A stretch of DNA of 64,000 nt from Photobacterium swingsii (GTDB lineage: Bacteria; Pseudomonadota; Gammaproteobacteria; Enterobacterales; Vibrionaceae): the NCBI RefSeq assembly GCF_024346715.1, contig NZ_AP024852.1, positions 496,001-560,000 of the forward strand, read 5' to 3'. A model generated the notes under the pieces. The model was not told where the DNA came from. It searched no databases and saw only the letters and a program-made list of their open reading frames with translations. This document shows positions 1 to 9,135 of the stretch, piece after piece. The position numbers and the translations under genes are program-made. Position 1 is the stretch's first letter. Every line of letters starts with the position of its first letter.

Positions 1-542
1 GACATTGCATCATCAAGCGATTGATCGGGTAAGCCGTGCATTAAATCGAGGTTAAAACTGTTTAAGCCTGCATCGGTTGCCAATAGTGCTGCTTTTTTTG
101 CTTCATCGCTACCGTGAATACGGCCCAAGCGTGTTAGTTTTTCATCTTGGAAGCTTTGCACGCCAATAGAGATGCGGTTTACCCCCGCTTGGCGATAAGC
201 GTCAAAACGCCCAGCCTCGACGGTGCCCGGGTTGGCTTCCATGGTGATTTCAATATCATCACTAAATGGAATCCGCGCTTGGATCCCTGCTAATAAGCGG
301 CCAATTTCCGGTGGTGAGATCAAGCTTGGCGTGCCACCACCAATAAAGATTGAGTGAAGCGGCCGTACACCACTATCAAGCTGATAAGCGGCTAAATCAA
401 TATCAAGATCATCAAGTAGTGCATCGATGTAGTCGAGTTCGGGAATGTCCGCTTTTAAGGCGTGCGAGTTGAAATCGCAGTAGGGACACTTTTGCACACA
501 CCAAGGGATATGAACGTATAGGCTAAGCGGTGGTACTTGCAT
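1..542 (-). CDS. hemW: Radical SAM heme chaperone HemW (5' part only)
   Basis: Only the N-terminal ~180 codons lie in the window; the gene runs off the left edge. The protein begins [15 protein letters not shown] and shows the radical-SAM cluster motif CVQKCPYC (CxxxCxxC) about 15 residues in, followed by a typical HemW segment GVQSFQDEKLTRLGRIH near residue 130. HemW binds heme and a 4Fe-4S cluster and is thought to hand heme to respiratory proteins; older annotations wrongly call it coproporphyrinogen oxidase. Its ATG overlaps the rdgB stop (TAATG), so the two are translationally coupled, as in E. coli and Vibrio. Family identity is secure; function follows the family. Confidence 0.95.
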   Translation of the reverse strand, partial: MQVPPLSLYVHIPWCVQKCPYCDFNSHALKADIPELDYIDALLDDLDIDLAAYQLDSGVRPLHSIFIGGGTPSLISPPEIGRLLAGIQARIPFSDDIEITMEANPGTVEAGRFDAYRQAGVNRISIGVQSFQDEKLTRLGRIHGSDEAKKAALLATDAGLNSFNLDLMHGLPDQSLDDAM

Positions 543-1135
543 TAGGCTTCCTTAAGCGCAGCAAACAGTTTTTGCAGTGCTTTGCCGCGATGCGACAGTT
601 GTTTCTTACGCATCGGCTCTAGTTGTGCTGATGCGCACTGATCTTCGGGTACCCAGAACACAGGATCGTAGCCGAAACCATTGTCACCGTGGGTCTCCGT
701 TAGGATGCTACCTTCCCAGCTACCGTGGCATACCAAAGGTGTTGGATCATTTTCGTGACGCATCATCACCAGCACACAGTGGAAACGCGCAGTACGCTCT
801 TCTGCAGGTACGCCTTGCATTGCGTCAAGAAGCTTGTCGATATTTTGCTGATCGCTTGCGTTTTCACCCGCGTAACGGGCTGAGTAAATACCGGGTGCGC
901 CTTTTAGGTAATCCACTTCAAGGCCTGAATCATCGGCGATAGCGGGTAGCCCCGTTTCTTTGGCGGCGTGACGCGCTTTGATGATCGCATTTTCAATAAA
1001 AGTGGTGCCTGTTTCAGCCACTTCAGAGACGTTGTAATCACTTTGTGCAACCACATTAAAACCGAAATCAGCCAGAATAGTAGCCATTTCTTTTACTTTG
1101 CCTTGGTTGCCTGTTGCTAGTACAAGTTTGCTCAT
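542..1135 (-). CDS. rdgB: XTP/dITP pyrophosphatase RdgB
   Basis: This 197-residue protein belongs to the Ham1/RdgB family, which hydrolyses non-canonical purine triphosphates (dITP, XTP) to monophosphates and so keeps deaminated bases out of DNA. Seen directly are the N-terminal nucleotide-binding loop [11 protein letters not shown], the central [13 protein letters not shown] segment with its acidic metal ligands, and the C-terminal GFGYDPVF and SHRGKAL motifs. Length matches E. coli (197). The ATG at 1135 follows a good GAGG ribosome site. It is followed directly by hemW, and separated from the upstream DUF4426 gene by a terminator, so rdgB-hemW probably has its own promoter within 1136-1278. 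Confidence 0.97.
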   Translation of the reverse strand: MSKLVLATGNQGKVKEMATILADFGFNVVAQSDYNVSEVAETGTTFIENAIIKARHAAKETGLPAIADDSGLEVDYLKGAPGIYSARYAGENASDQQNIDKLLDAMQGVPAEERTARFHCVLVMMRHENDPTPLVCHGSWEGSILTETHGDNGFGYDPVFWVPEDQCASAQLEPMRKKQLSHRGKALQKLFAALKEA

Positions 1136-1278
1136 TACTTTTCCTCTGAAGTGCAGTCATTGTATCTGCCGCGCATCATACCCCATTCAATCACTTGATT
1201 CAGCAGATTGGTTTCGCAGCTTGGTGGCGTTGCTAGGTTCCGTCGGTTGTTAACTCGTTCGGACAGCGAGAAAAGAAA

Positions 1279-1305
1279 AGGCGGCTAAGAATAACTTAAC
1301 CGCCT
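1279..1305 (-). terminator. Terminator after the yggS-DUF4426 gene set
   Basis: An 11-bp stem (aggcggctaag with cttaaccgcct, one G-T pair) closes a 5-nt loop. On the minus strand it is followed by a T-rich run (TTTCTTTTC), placing it just after the DUF4426 stop codon. Confidence 0.85.
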
Positions 1306-1329
1306 GATATCAATCATTTAGTTCTCACC

Positions 1330-1758
1330 CTAATCGACAAAGAAAGTTTGCTTAAAATTAATGCTACCATTGGTACCGTTTTGGCTGACATCGATATTAA
1401 ATTTCAAGCTTTCTTCATTGGCATGGCTAATTTCTGCGATGTAATAAATGGCTTTGCCTTCGCGAATTTCGCGAAACGATAAGCGCTTTTCATTGCCGAG
1501 CAAATTGCGAGCTGTACCAGACAGTACTGCTGTAACCGCAGGTTTCCCTTGCTGGTTTTTATCTAGAACGGTGACATTCACGACGGCTGAATAACGACTA
1601 CGTTGAATACGGTAAGTACTGGCCACTTCAGGGGTGAGAAAGGTCGATGGGAAACTCGAATAGTGTACTTCCAGATCGCCTATATTTTTGAGTTGTTCGG
1701 CTTGGGCTGGTAAGGCGCTGAACAAAAGCGCAGACAGCAAAAAAAATAGCTTTTTCAT
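1330..1758 (-). CDS. DUF4426 secreted/periplasmic protein
   Basis: This 142-residue protein starts with a clear Sec signal peptide: KK, a hydrophobic core LFFLLSALLFSA, and a probable cleavage site after AQA. The mature part is a small beta-rich domain of the DUF4426 family, found next to yggU/yggT in Vibrio and relatives. No catalytic motif is visible and its function is unknown. It is the last gene before a strong terminator. It lies about 165 bases after yggU, which leaves room for a separate promoter. Confidence 0.85.
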   Translation of the reverse strand: MKKLFFLLSALLFSALPAQAEQLKNIGDLEVHYSSFPSTFLTPEVASTYRIQRSRYSAVVNVTVLDKNQQGKPAVTAVLSGTARNLLGNEKRLSFREIREGKAIYYIAEISHANEESLKFNIDVSQNGTNGSINFKQTFFVD

Positions 1759-1924
1759 GACATTATCCTTTTGTTACTCACAGATATTTTATTTGTCGTT
1801 AATTAATAAGACCGGAGTGGTGTTAGTTAATTACTGAAAACATCGGTGGGTAGTGCAGCGACTCCCCTAAGTATAGAGGAGTCGGGCAAATCCTTATGCG
1901 TAGCCATCATCGTTAAGATGACAG

Positions 1925-2224
1925 TTACGAATGTAATAGAGGTGCTACGCTGTCCGGAATGGTTTTGGGGCTTTCAATGCGAACTTGCTTATGTCGCCCC
2001 TGCATGCCTTTTTCAATGTTCACTTGCCCTTTCGCCACTTTAAATTGCTTGGCAAGGTATTTAGCAAGGTGAGCATTGGCTTTACCGTCGACTGGTGGTG
2101 CGGTAATGGCGATTTTGAGTTCATCACCATGCAAACCCACGATTTGATCGCGGCTGGCTTTCGGCTGAATATACAGCCGAATAATAAGATCATCACCAGT
2201 ACGAGCAACAGCATCTTGACTCAT
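1925..2224 (-). CDS. yggU: YggU family protein (DUF167)
   Basis: A 99-residue DUF167/YggU protein with the family core [22 protein letters not shown] (split over two strands) and [11 protein letters not shown]. The fold is known from structural genomics but its role is not established. The start used here is the ATG at 2224, which overlaps the yggT stop as ATGA; an ATG 12 bases upstream is possible but less likely. The overlap shows co-translation with yggT, a pairing conserved across gammaproteobacteria. Confidence 0.9.
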   Translation of the reverse strand: MSQDAVARTGDDLIIRLYIQPKASRDQIVGLHGDELKIAITAPPVDGKANAHLAKYLAKQFKVAKGQVNIEKGMQGRHKQVRIESPKTIPDSVAPLLHS

Positions 2225-2778
2225 AGTTGGAACCAAACCGGACCAATAATATCGCCCATTAGGAAGTTCGCGAACTGCAAGCCAATGAATAGTACCAGCA
2301 CACTCAGATCCAAACCGCCCATTTGCGGCAGGATACGACGAATAGGCGCTGTTAGTGGTTCTGTTAACTGGTGCATCACGTATTCAATCGGGCTACGGCC
2401 TTGGCTCACCCAGCTAAGGATGGCACGGATAAGAAGTACCCAGAATAATAGCCCACCAGCTGCTTTTAGCATGGCCAATGCGCCAACCCATAAGAAATCA
2501 GGGCTGAACATCATGTTACCGCCGCTCACTACCATTTGTAGTGAAAGGAATTTCACTACGCTTAATACGTATGCCAGCAATAAAGTCGCTAAATCTAGCG
2601 AGCCGATTGATGGAATAACACGGCGTAGCGGTGCCACGATAGGTTGCGTCGCTTTAATCACAAATTGTGAGAACGGGTTATAGAAATCCGCTCGTGACCA
2701 CTGTAACCATACCCGCAGTAATACGACCATAATGTAGAGGTCAAATACCGTATTTAGTAAAAAAGCCATTGCATTCAT
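2221..2778 (-). CDS. yggT: YggT family integral membrane protein
   Basis: This 185-residue protein has two tandem copies of the YggT repeat. Each copy has two hydrophobic segments around a P-L-x-x-P-(I/V)-R-R-(V/I)-(I/L)-P signature ([14 protein letters not shown] and [14 protein letters not shown]). Four membrane helices are expected in the inner membrane. YggT proteins have been linked to osmotic-stress tolerance and, in plants and cyanobacteria, to cofactor assembly (CCB3); the role here is not known. It lies 9 bases after proC and overlaps yggU. Confidence 0.92.
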   Translation of the reverse strand: MNAMAFLLNTVFDLYIMVVLLRVWLQWSRADFYNPFSQFVIKATQPIVAPLRRVIPSIGSLDLATLLLAYVLSVVKFLSLQMVVSGGNMMFSPDFLWVGALAMLKAAGGLLFWVLLIRAILSWVSQGRSPIEYVMHQLTEPLTAPIRRILPQMGGLDLSVLVLFIGLQFANFLMGDIIGPVWFQL

Positions 2779-2787
2779 ATAGTAACC

Positions 2788-3606
2788 TTAAAAAAGTTTT
2801 TCCATTTCTTCAGCGCGAGAGACTGCAGCACGCATTGCTTTTGCTACTGTATCACTCAGCTGATGTTCGTTAAATGTGCGAAGTGCTTCTGCGGTGGTAC
2901 CGCCCTTTGAAGTCACTTGTTCACGCAGGGTTGAAAGTTCAGTTTCTGGGTTAGCCTTCACCATTTCGGCTGCACCCAATGCTGACTGCTGAACTAGCAT
3001 ACGTGCTGTTTCAGCATCAAAACCTTGGTTAATGGCTTCTTTTTGCATGGCTTCCATGAATAAGAAGAAATAGGCAGGGGCACTGCCCGCAGCGGCAATC
3101 ACGGCATTAATGCCAGACTCTTGCTCGACCCAACAAGCTTCGCCGACAGCTTGCATCAGTTGTTCTGCGAAGGCTTTATCTTGCTGGCTAACAATTGCCG
3201 ATGCGTATAAGCCACTCATTCCTTTGCCGATTAGCGAAGGTGTATTTGGCATGACACGAACCAACTTTAGCTCGCAAGCCAACATCTCATTTAATCGCTG
3301 TGCAGAAATACCCGCAGCAATTGAAATCACGAGTTTGTTGTCGAAGTTAATACCTTGCAGCTTTTCACATACAGAAGCCATTAACTGTGGCTTAACTGCC
3401 AGAACAATGACATCAGCATGTTCTGCGGCACGGATGTTATCGTGGTCGGTATGAATACCATATTGGCGCGCCAGTGGTTCTCGACGCTCGGCACTCGGTG
3501 CTGTGGCTGTGATGAGGTTGGCGTTGTAACCACTGGTTACGAGCCCTGCAATAATAGAGTGGGCCATATTGCCCGCACCAATAAAGGTGATTGAGCGTTG
3601 TTCCAT
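2788..3606 (-). CDS. proC: Pyrroline-5-carboxylate reductase
   Basis: ProC performs the last step of proline synthesis, the NAD(P)H-dependent reduction of pyrroline-5-carboxylate. The 272-residue protein has the Rossmann motif FIGAGNMAHSII at the N terminus. The C-terminal half carries the family's dimerisation and substrate region, including VTSKGGTTAEAL. Length agrees with E. coli (269). It sits between yggS and yggT, as in most gammaproteobacteria; the yggS-proC gap (3607-3709) holds a small hairpin without a T-tract, so read-through is likely. Confidence 0.97.
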   Translation of the reverse strand: MEQRSITFIGAGNMAHSIIAGLVTSGYNANLITATAPSAERREPLARQYGIHTDHDNIRAAEHADVIVLAVKPQLMASVCEKLQGINFDNKLVISIAAGISAQRLNEMLACELKLVRVMPNTPSLIGKGMSGLYASAIVSQQDKAFAEQLMQAVGEACWVEQESGINAVIAAAGSAPAYFFLFMEAMQKEAINQGFDAETARMLVQQSALGAAEMVKANPETELSTLREQVTSKGGTTAEALRTFNEHQLSDTVAKAMRAAVSRAEEMEKLF

Positions 3607-3709
3607 TGAATAAGGCTCCTTGCCTGTTAACCCTTACCCTTTATTTATGGGGGTAAGTAATCATCTTTTCTAGGGCAGGTGCTATTGGCACATGCTTGAT
3701 TGTTTGTGA

Positions 3710-4420
3710 CTAAGTATTAGTTGGGTAATCGCGAGCACCAAAAATTGCGGTACCAATACGAACAATGGTGCTACCCGCGGCAATGGCTGCATCCATGTCA
3801 CCACTCATTCCCATTGAAAGGGTATCGAGTTGAGGGTGCTCGGCTTGCAGTGTGGTCATTGCATCGGACAATGATTGAAACGCAGCGAGTTGACTGTCGT
3901 AGTCATGCGCTTTTTCGGGGATCGACATTAATCCGCGCAAGACTAAATTTGGCATGCTAGCAATGTCAGCTGCGACCCCCGCGAGTTCATCAAAGGTTAA
4001 GCCTGATTTACTGACTTCACCGCTGGTGTTTACCTGCAGCAAGACATTGAGTGGAGCACTATCACTGGGACGTTGCTCGCTAAGGCGACGGGCAACCTTG
4101 ACGCGATCAATGGAATGAACCCAATCAAAGTGCTCTGCAATAGGGCGGGTTTTATTTGACTGGATTGGACCGATAAAATGCCAAACTAAGGTGTCCGCAT
4201 GTGGCGTGGTACGAAAGTGCTGCACTTTCTCGACACCTTCTTGCACATAATTTTCACCAAATGCGCAGTGGCCTGCTGCTATCGCTTCATCGATAGCAGC
4301 AATAGGTTTTGTTTTACTCACCGCCAACAGTTGCACTGAATCGGCGTCTCGCCCGCATTTTTCAGCTGCTGAAGCGATCTGAGTGATGACCTGTTCAATA
4401 TTTTGCTTGATACTACTCAT
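3710..4420 (-). CDS. yggS: PLP homeostasis protein YggS (PLPBP)
   Basis: This 236-residue protein is a single-domain alanine-racemase-like TIM barrel. It binds pyridoxal phosphate without known enzyme activity and tunes B6 and amino-acid pools. The PLP-binding lysine is visible at K36 in LLAVSKTKP, and the phosphate-binding region SMGMSGDMDAAI lies near residue 205. Its start codon is only 23 bases from the pilT start on the other strand, so its promoter must overlap the pilT promoter or coding region. Confidence 0.96.
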   Translation of the reverse strand: MSSIKQNIEQVITQIASAAEKCGRDADSVQLLAVSKTKPIAAIDEAIAAGHCAFGENYVQEGVEKVQHFRTTPHADTLVWHFIGPIQSNKTRPIAEHFDWVHSIDRVKVARRLSEQRPSDSAPLNVLLQVNTSGEVSKSGLTFDELAGVAADIASMPNLVLRGLMSIPEKAHDYDSQLAAFQSLSDAMTTLQAEHPQLDTLSMGMSGDMDAAIAAGSTIVRIGTAIFGARDYPTNT

Positions 4421-4443
4421 AATTGATTCTGTGGGGAAAATTA

Positions 4444-5481
4444 ATGGATATCACCGAACTACTGGACTTTAGTGTAAAGCATAATGCCTCTGATCTGCAT
4501 CTTTCTGCAGGGGTTCCACCAATTATTCGTGTTGACGGTGATGTACGTAAACTGAGTTTACCTGCTTTAGCGCATAGCGAGGTGCATCGTTTAGTTTTTG
4601 ACATTATGAATGATGCACAGCGTCGTGAGTATGAAGAAAAGCTCGAAGTGGACTTTTCGTTCGAATTACCTGATGTAGGTCGCTTTAGGGTGAATGCGTT
4701 TCACCAGTCTCGCGGCAGTGCCGCGGTTTTTCGTACCATCCCTATGAATGTGCCAACGCTAGAGTCATTAAAAGTACCTGATATTTTTTACGATATCGCC
4801 CAGTTGCCGCGTGGCTTAGTGTTGGTAACGGGCGCAACGGGATCGGGTAAATCGACCACAATTGCGGCTTTGGTTGATTACATCAATGAAAACTATAACC
4901 GCCATATCCTGACGATTGAAGATCCGGTTGAATTTGTTCACCACAGCAAGCGTAGCTTGATTAACCAACGTGAAGTTCACCGCGATACCCACAGTTTTCA
5001 GGCTGCGTTGCGTTCATCGTTGCGTGAAGATCCCGATGTGATTTTGGTGGGTGAGCTGCGAGATCAAGAAACCATTAGCTTGGCGCTGACAGCGGCAGAA
5101 ACGGGCCACTTAGTATTAGGAACACTGCATACCAGCTCAGCGGCGAAAACCATTGACCGTATTATCGATGTTTTCCCTGGTAATGATAAATCTATGGTGC
5201 GATCTATGTTGTCTGAGTCATTGCGGGCGGTGGTTTCACAAAGTTTGTTGAAATGTACCAGTGGCGGTCGTGTTGCCTCCCATGAAATTATGATGGCGAC
5301 TCCCGCGATCCGAAACTTGATCCGCGAAGATAAAGTCGCACAAATGTATTCCATGATCCAAACCGGCTCAGCATCGGGGATGCAGACCATGGATCAAAGC
5401 ATCAAGATGCTGGTGGCACAAGGCATGGTAGAGGCTGAAGAAGGCCGACGTGTACTTGATAGCGCAGCAAACAGAATGTAG
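4444..5481 (+). CDS. pilT: Type IV pilus retraction ATPase PilT
   Basis: PilT is the hexameric cytoplasmic ATPase that depolymerises type IV pili and powers twitching. The 345-residue protein shows Walker A GATGSGKST at 130-138, the Walker B region with catalytic glutamate E204 in VILVGELRD, the Asp box around TIEDPVEFVH, and the His box GHLVLGTLHT. The ATG at 4444 (MDITELLDFS) matches the family start and follows a GGGGA ribosome site. pilU follows after 9 bases. PilT can also license natural transformation in Vibrionaceae by retracting the DNA-uptake pilus. Confidence 0.98.
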   Translation: MDITELLDFSVKHNASDLHLSAGVPPIIRVDGDVRKLSLPALAHSEVHRLVFDIMNDAQRREYEEKLEVDFSFELPDVGRFRVNAFHQSRGSAAVFRTIPMNVPTLESLKVPDIFYDIAQLPRGLVLVTGATGSGKSTTIAALVDYINENYNRHILTIEDPVEFVHHSKRSLINQREVHRDTHSFQAALRSSLREDPDVILVGELRDQETISLALTAAETGHLVLGTLHTSSAAKTIDRIIDVFPGNDKSMVRSMLSESLRAVVSQSLLKCTSGGRVASHEIMMATPAIRNLIREDKVAQMYSMIQTGSASGMQTMDQSIKMLVAQGMVEAEEGRRVLDSAANRM

Positions 5482-5490
5482 GAGCGAGCA

Positions 5491-6597
5491 GTGACTTTAC
5501 AAGACATTCTTGACCAGATGGTCGCGAACAAAGCCTCGGATCTTTATATCACGGTGGATTCGCCGTGTTTGTTGAAAATAGACGGTCAACTACAAGCCGT
5601 CGGTGACAAGCTGGATCGTGCGGGTGTGGATGCACTGTTTGCTGATGCTTTGGATTCTCAATTAACCCACGAATTTAAGACCACCCGCGAAGCCAATTTT
5701 GCCTTGGTACGTAATGAATTACGTTTTCGTGTGAGTGCTTTTTGGCAGCGTGAGTTACCGGGTATGGTGTTGCGTCGTATCGAAACGCAAATTCCTCGCT
5801 TGGGTGATTTATCACTTCCCATTGATATGGAACGGATGGCACTGGCGAAGCGTGGTTTGGTGTTGGTTGTTGGGGCAACGGGATCGGGTAAATCCACGTC
5901 GATGGCCGCCATGACTGGCTTTAGAAATAGTCAACGCAGTGGGCATATTTTAACGGTGGAAGATCCGATTGAGTTTGTCCACCAGCATGATAAATGTATC
6001 GTGACCCAGCGTGAAGTTGGGCTTGATACCGAAAGTTATGAAGTGGCGCTGAAGAACTCGTTGCGCCAAGCGCCTGACATGATTTTGATTGGTGAGATCC
6101 GTACGCCTGAAACCATGGAGTATGCGATGAATTTTGCCGAGACAGGCCACTTATGTATGGCAACCTTGCATGCTAATAATGCCAACCAAGCACTTGAGCG
6201 TATCTTGCATTTGGTGCCTAAAGAGCGTCGTGATCAGTTTTTGTTTGATCTGTCGTTGAACTTGAAATGTGTATTGGCACAGCAGTTGATCCCCGATGCG
6301 CATGGGGTCGGGCGACACGCCGCCTTTGAGCTTTTGATCAATACACCAAGGGTCGCAGATCTGATCCGTCGTGGTGAATTACATGAAATAAAAGACACCA
6401 TGGCGAAAGGGACTGACTCGGGAATGATGACCTTTGATCAATCCTTATTTGAACTATTCAGTGATGGAAAAATTACTGAACAAGATGCGTTACACCATGC
6501 TGATTCAGCGAATGATTTGCGCTTAATGATCAAAAAAGGTGATAAATTCCAGAAAGGTAATAGTAGCTTAGAAGGAGTAACAGTGAGCTTTGATTAG
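5491..6597 (+). CDS. pilU: PilT-dependent accessory retraction ATPase PilU
   Basis: This 368-residue PilT paralog starts with GTG behind an AGGAG site that overlaps the pilT stop. Walker A GATGSGKST lies at about 128-136, followed by TVEDPIEFVHQ, MILIGEIRTPETME (Walker B and glutamate), and GHLCMATLHANN (His box). In Vibrio and Pseudomonas, PilU adds force to PilT-driven retraction but cannot replace PilT. The C-terminal tail is longer than PilT's, as usual for PilU. A terminator closes the two-gene operon at 6682. Confidence 0.97.
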   Translation: MTLQDILDQMVANKASDLYITVDSPCLLKIDGQLQAVGDKLDRAGVDALFADALDSQLTHEFKTTREANFALVRNELRFRVSAFWQRELPGMVLRRIETQIPRLGDLSLPIDMERMALAKRGLVLVVGATGSGKSTSMAAMTGFRNSQRSGHILTVEDPIEFVHQHDKCIVTQREVGLDTESYEVALKNSLRQAPDMILIGEIRTPETMEYAMNFAETGHLCMATLHANNANQALERILHLVPKERRDQFLFDLSLNLKCVLAQQLIPDAHGVGRHAAFELLINTPRVADLIRRGELHEIKDTMAKGTDSGMMTFDQSLFELFSDGKITEQDALHHADSANDLRLMIKKGDKFQKGNSSLEGVTVSFD

Positions 6598-6681
6598 CGG
6601 TAATTAGTATTACGCTTATCATGATCGAATAGCACTAGGGTTACTATGTGACAAAAGCTAAATAAACTGAAGAATTTACTT

Positions 6682-6708
6682 AAACCTCTATTCTATAGAG
6701 GTTTTTTT
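6682..6708 (+). terminator. Terminator of pilT-pilU
   Basis: A 9-bp stem aaacctcta / tagaggttt with a 5-nt loop is followed by a run of seven T residues. Confidence 0.9.
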
Positions 6709-6923
6709 ATACCTGTCGATCTTGATGATCAGCAATACAAGCTTTTGAGTATATATAGTCCAAAAGCTGTACAGGCTGATCAACCCTTATGCGACGCGGA
6801 TCTGAATGGATCGATAAAAGCGACGCTGGGGAATGTGCAGTTATTGGCTGGATAGTAGATAAAAAGCTGATCTTTATGGCGAGGGAGATCTTTGGGTACA
6901 ACGAGATTATGTCGATGAGAATA
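6709..6923. other. Gene-poor gap between pilU and ruvX
   Basis: This stretch between two terminators holds no ORF with a good ribosome site. A 49-codon frame opens at an ATG at 6789 (MRRGSEWIDKSD...), ending in a TGA just inside the ruvX terminator hairpin. Another frame is open from before 6712 to a stop near 6855, with protein-like composition. They overlap out of phase. They could be chance or the remains of a small gene; I cannot assign either. Confidence 0.4.
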
Positions 6924-6954
6924 AAAACGACGGCATGAGGTATGCCGTCGTTTT
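6924..6954 (-). terminator. Terminator of yqgE-ruvX
   Basis: A 13-bp perfect stem (aaaacgacggcat / atgccgtcgtttt) with a 5-nt loop. The minus strand continues into TATTC after the T run, and the element lies 30 bases past the ruvX stop. It can work in both directions. Confidence 0.88.
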
Positions 6955-6983
6955 AGAAAACAGATTGAAGGGGGATGAGAAAG

Positions 6984-7415
6984 TTATTCGCCGTATTGAC
7001 GTTCGAACCAACTTTCTAAAATAACCACTGCCGACTGGGAGTCAATATTCCCCTTACTTAGTGAGCGGAAGCCGCCTTGGTTGAATAAATCTGATTTGGC
7101 TTCAACTGTGGTTAGGCGCTCATCGTGCAGTTCAACCTTACAGCCAAAACGACCGTGCAGACGGTTTGCAAACTTTTTCGCGCGCGGAGTAATCGTTGGT
7201 AGTTCATTACCTTCGAGATCGAGCGGTAGGCCGACAACAACCAAATCCGGTTGCCATTCTTTGAGTAGCTTTTCGATGTCATCCCAGTTAGGAACGCCAT
7301 CGCGGGCTTTGAATGCATTTAATGGATTAGCAGTACCAGTTAGCTCTTGGCCAATAGCAGCACCTATGCTGGTGGTCCCGTAGTCAAACGCTAATACACT
7401 TCGAGAGTTGCTCAT
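6984..7415 (-). CDS. ruvX: RuvX/YqgF: RNase H-fold nuclease for 16S rRNA 5' end / Holliday junction
   Basis: A 143-residue RNase H-fold protein of the YqgF/RuvX family. It begins with [16 protein letters not shown], where the first catalytic Asp sits, and has [12 protein letters not shown] and [11 protein letters not shown] with further acidic residues. In E. coli the protein is essential and takes part in 16S rRNA 5'-end maturation; a Holliday-junction resolvase activity is known in other bacteria. It overlaps the end of yqgE by 4 bases, the conserved arrangement. Confidence 0.95.
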   Translation of the reverse strand: MSNSRSVLAFDYGTTSIGAAIGQELTGTANPLNAFKARDGVPNWDDIEKLLKEWQPDLVVVGLPLDLEGNELPTITPRAKKFANRLHGRFGCKVELHDERLTTVEAKSDLFNQGGFRSLSKGNIDSQSAVVILESWFERQYGE

Positions 7416-7975
7416 GCATGTCCTTTATCAATGGAAAGATTGGCGGCATTGATACCCAGTTTTGCAACGGCTTTTTGCCAGCGCTCGTTAATCGGGGTAT
7501 CAAAAAGAATTGCGGGATCGGCCTCAATAGTGAGCCAGTGATTATCCACCAATTCTTGTTCAAGTTGACCTGCATCCCAGCCTGCATAGCCTAAAGCGAC
7601 TAAGAATTTTTCAGGTGAGTCGTCAGAGCCTAGGATAGCGAGAATATCTTTTGACGTAGTGACACTCAGGTGAGGGGTGACTTGGATGCTGGAGCTGAAT
7701 ACGCCACCGTGATTGTGTAGAACAAAACCACGATCGCTCGAGACTGGACCACCATTAAAGACGGGCTGCTCTAGCCGTTGCGCTTGGGTCACAGGTAAAC
7801 TGCGTTCAAGATCGAGCTGCTCCAGCATATTTGTTAATGAAATATCGATAGGCACATTAACCACAACACCCATCGCCCCTTCATCATTGTGCTCACACAC
7901 ATAAACCACACTACGCTTGAAGCTGGAATCTTGTAAGGACGGCATCGCAATCAAAAAATGATTTGTCAGATCCAT
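7412..7975 (-). CDS. yqgE: YqgE/AlgH family protein
   Basis: A 187-residue DUF179 protein with the family start [15 protein letters not shown], then [19 protein letters not shown] and the later [12 protein letters not shown] motif. The biochemical role is unknown; AlgH has been tied to alginate control in Pseudomonas. It is co-transcribed and translationally coupled to ruvX (4-base overlap). A large hairpin separates it from gshB upstream. Confidence 0.93.
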   Translation of the reverse strand: MDLTNHFLIAMPSLQDSSFKRSVVYVCEHNDEGAMGVVVNVPIDISLTNMLEQLDLERSLPVTQAQRLEQPVFNGGPVSSDRGFVLHNHGGVFSSSIQVTPHLSVTTSKDILAILGSDDSPEKFLVALGYAGWDAGQLEQELVDNHWLTIEADPAILFDTPINERWQKAVAKLGINAANLSIDKGHA

Positions 7976-8090
7976 TATCTAGGGTACCTCATGGCGTACA
8001 GAAAACAGGGAAACAGAATACTGGTAAGTATGCCGAGGAATTGGCGAACTGTCGATGATGGCTTGGTGCAGTGCGGCTCAGAAAAGAAAA

Positions 8091-8150
8091 TCGCCCATTA
8101 TTTATTACTGACTATTTAGTGTTACAAGGTCGGTAATACGTGATGGGCGA
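8091..8150 (-). terminator. Extended two-part hairpin after gshB
   Basis: The outer stem tcgcccat (8091-8098) pairs with atgggcga (8143-8150). An inner 10-bp stem, tattactgac (8103-8112) with gtcggtaata (8129-8138), lies inside it. Read on the minus strand the structure ends in ATTTTCTTTTC, so it is most likely the gshB terminator. It is larger than a usual intrinsic terminator. Confidence 0.65.
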
Positions 8151-8171
8151 GTCAAATAGCGTTGGGATTAA

Positions 8172-9119
8172 TTAAGCCTGGATACGACGCTCAATTGCAT
8201 CCATCAGCTTACCTGTGATTGAGATATCAAAGGCTGCTTCGATTTCACGGATACAGGTTGGGCTGGTCACGTTGATTTCAGTGAGCTTATCGCCAATCAC
8301 ATCCAGACCAACAAAGATCAGACCTTTTTCTTTTAGTATTGGCGCGACAGTTTCTGCGATCTTGCGATCGGTTTCACTGATAGGGCGTGCTTCACCACGG
8401 CCACCAGCGGCCAAGTTACCACGGGTTTCACCCTTGGCTGGAATACGCGCTAAGCAGTACGGCATAGGTTCACCATCAACCACTAAGATACGCTTATCGC
8501 CGTTGCTGATATCAGGCACAAACGTCTGTGCCATGCAGTAGTTTTCACCCATTGCTGTTAAGGTTTCGATAATCACTGAAACGTTAGGGTCACCTTTCAT
8601 TACGCGGAAGATCGATGAACCACCCATACCGTCAAGCGGTTTTAGGATCACATCACCATGTTCTTGGTGGAAGGCTTTGATTTTGTCAGCACGACGTGTC
8701 ACTAGCGTGGTTGGTGTGAGTTCTGGGAACCATGCAGTGAACAGTTTTTCGTTACAATCGCGCAGGCTTTGCGGTTTGTTAACGATCAACGCCCCTTCGT
8801 TTTCAGCACGCTCAAGAATGTAAGTGGCGTAGATGTATTCTGTGTCGAACGGAGGATCTTTACGCATCAGTACGGCATCAAGATCCGACAGCGCAATTTC
8901 TTGTTCGCTTTGGAATTCAAACCAGCCGTTTGGATCTTCTTGCAGCGTAACCGTACGAGTACGTGCAACCGCTTTTCCCTGTTCTAGCGATAGGTCATTC
9001 ATTTCCATGTAATGAATTTCCCAACCACGGCGCTGAGCTTCCATCATCATGGCAAAGCTGGAGTCTTTTTTAATGTTGATAGACTCGATAGGGTCCATCA
9101 CGATACCCAGTTTGATCAT
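8172..9119 (-). CDS. gshB: Glutathione synthetase
   Basis: GshB joins gamma-glutamylcysteine and glycine using ATP, the second step of glutathione synthesis. The 315-residue ATP-grasp protein begins KLGIVMDPIESINIKKDSS. It has the nucleotide-binding VILKPLDGMGGSSIFR and the glycine-rich lid AAGGRGEA, then FVGLDVIGDKLTEINVTSPT with metal ligands. Length equals E. coli (316). It follows rsmE after 16 bases, the classical rsmE-gshB-yqgE-ruvX order. Confidence 0.98.
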   Translation of the reverse strand: MIKLGIVMDPIESINIKKDSSFAMMMEAQRRGWEIHYMEMNDLSLEQGKAVARTRTVTLQEDPNGWFEFQSEQEIALSDLDAVLMRKDPPFDTEYIYATYILERAENEGALIVNKPQSLRDCNEKLFTAWFPELTPTTLVTRRADKIKAFHQEHGDVILKPLDGMGGSSIFRVMKGDPNVSVIIETLTAMGENYCMAQTFVPDISNGDKRILVVDGEPMPYCLARIPAKGETRGNLAAGGRGEARPISETDRKIAETVAPILKEKGLIFVGLDVIGDKLTEINVTSPTCIREIEAAFDISITGKLMDAIERRIQA

Positions 9120-9135
9120 TGCTGTTTTCCTCTTG

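Noticed and set aside
577-942. 121-codon open frame antisense to rdgB
   Set aside because: It lies entirely within the strongly conserved rdgB gene, with no ribosome site; a shadow frame.
1985-2683. 232-codon plus-strand frame across yggU and yggT
   Set aside because: Both minus-strand genes are well supported; the frame has unnatural composition.
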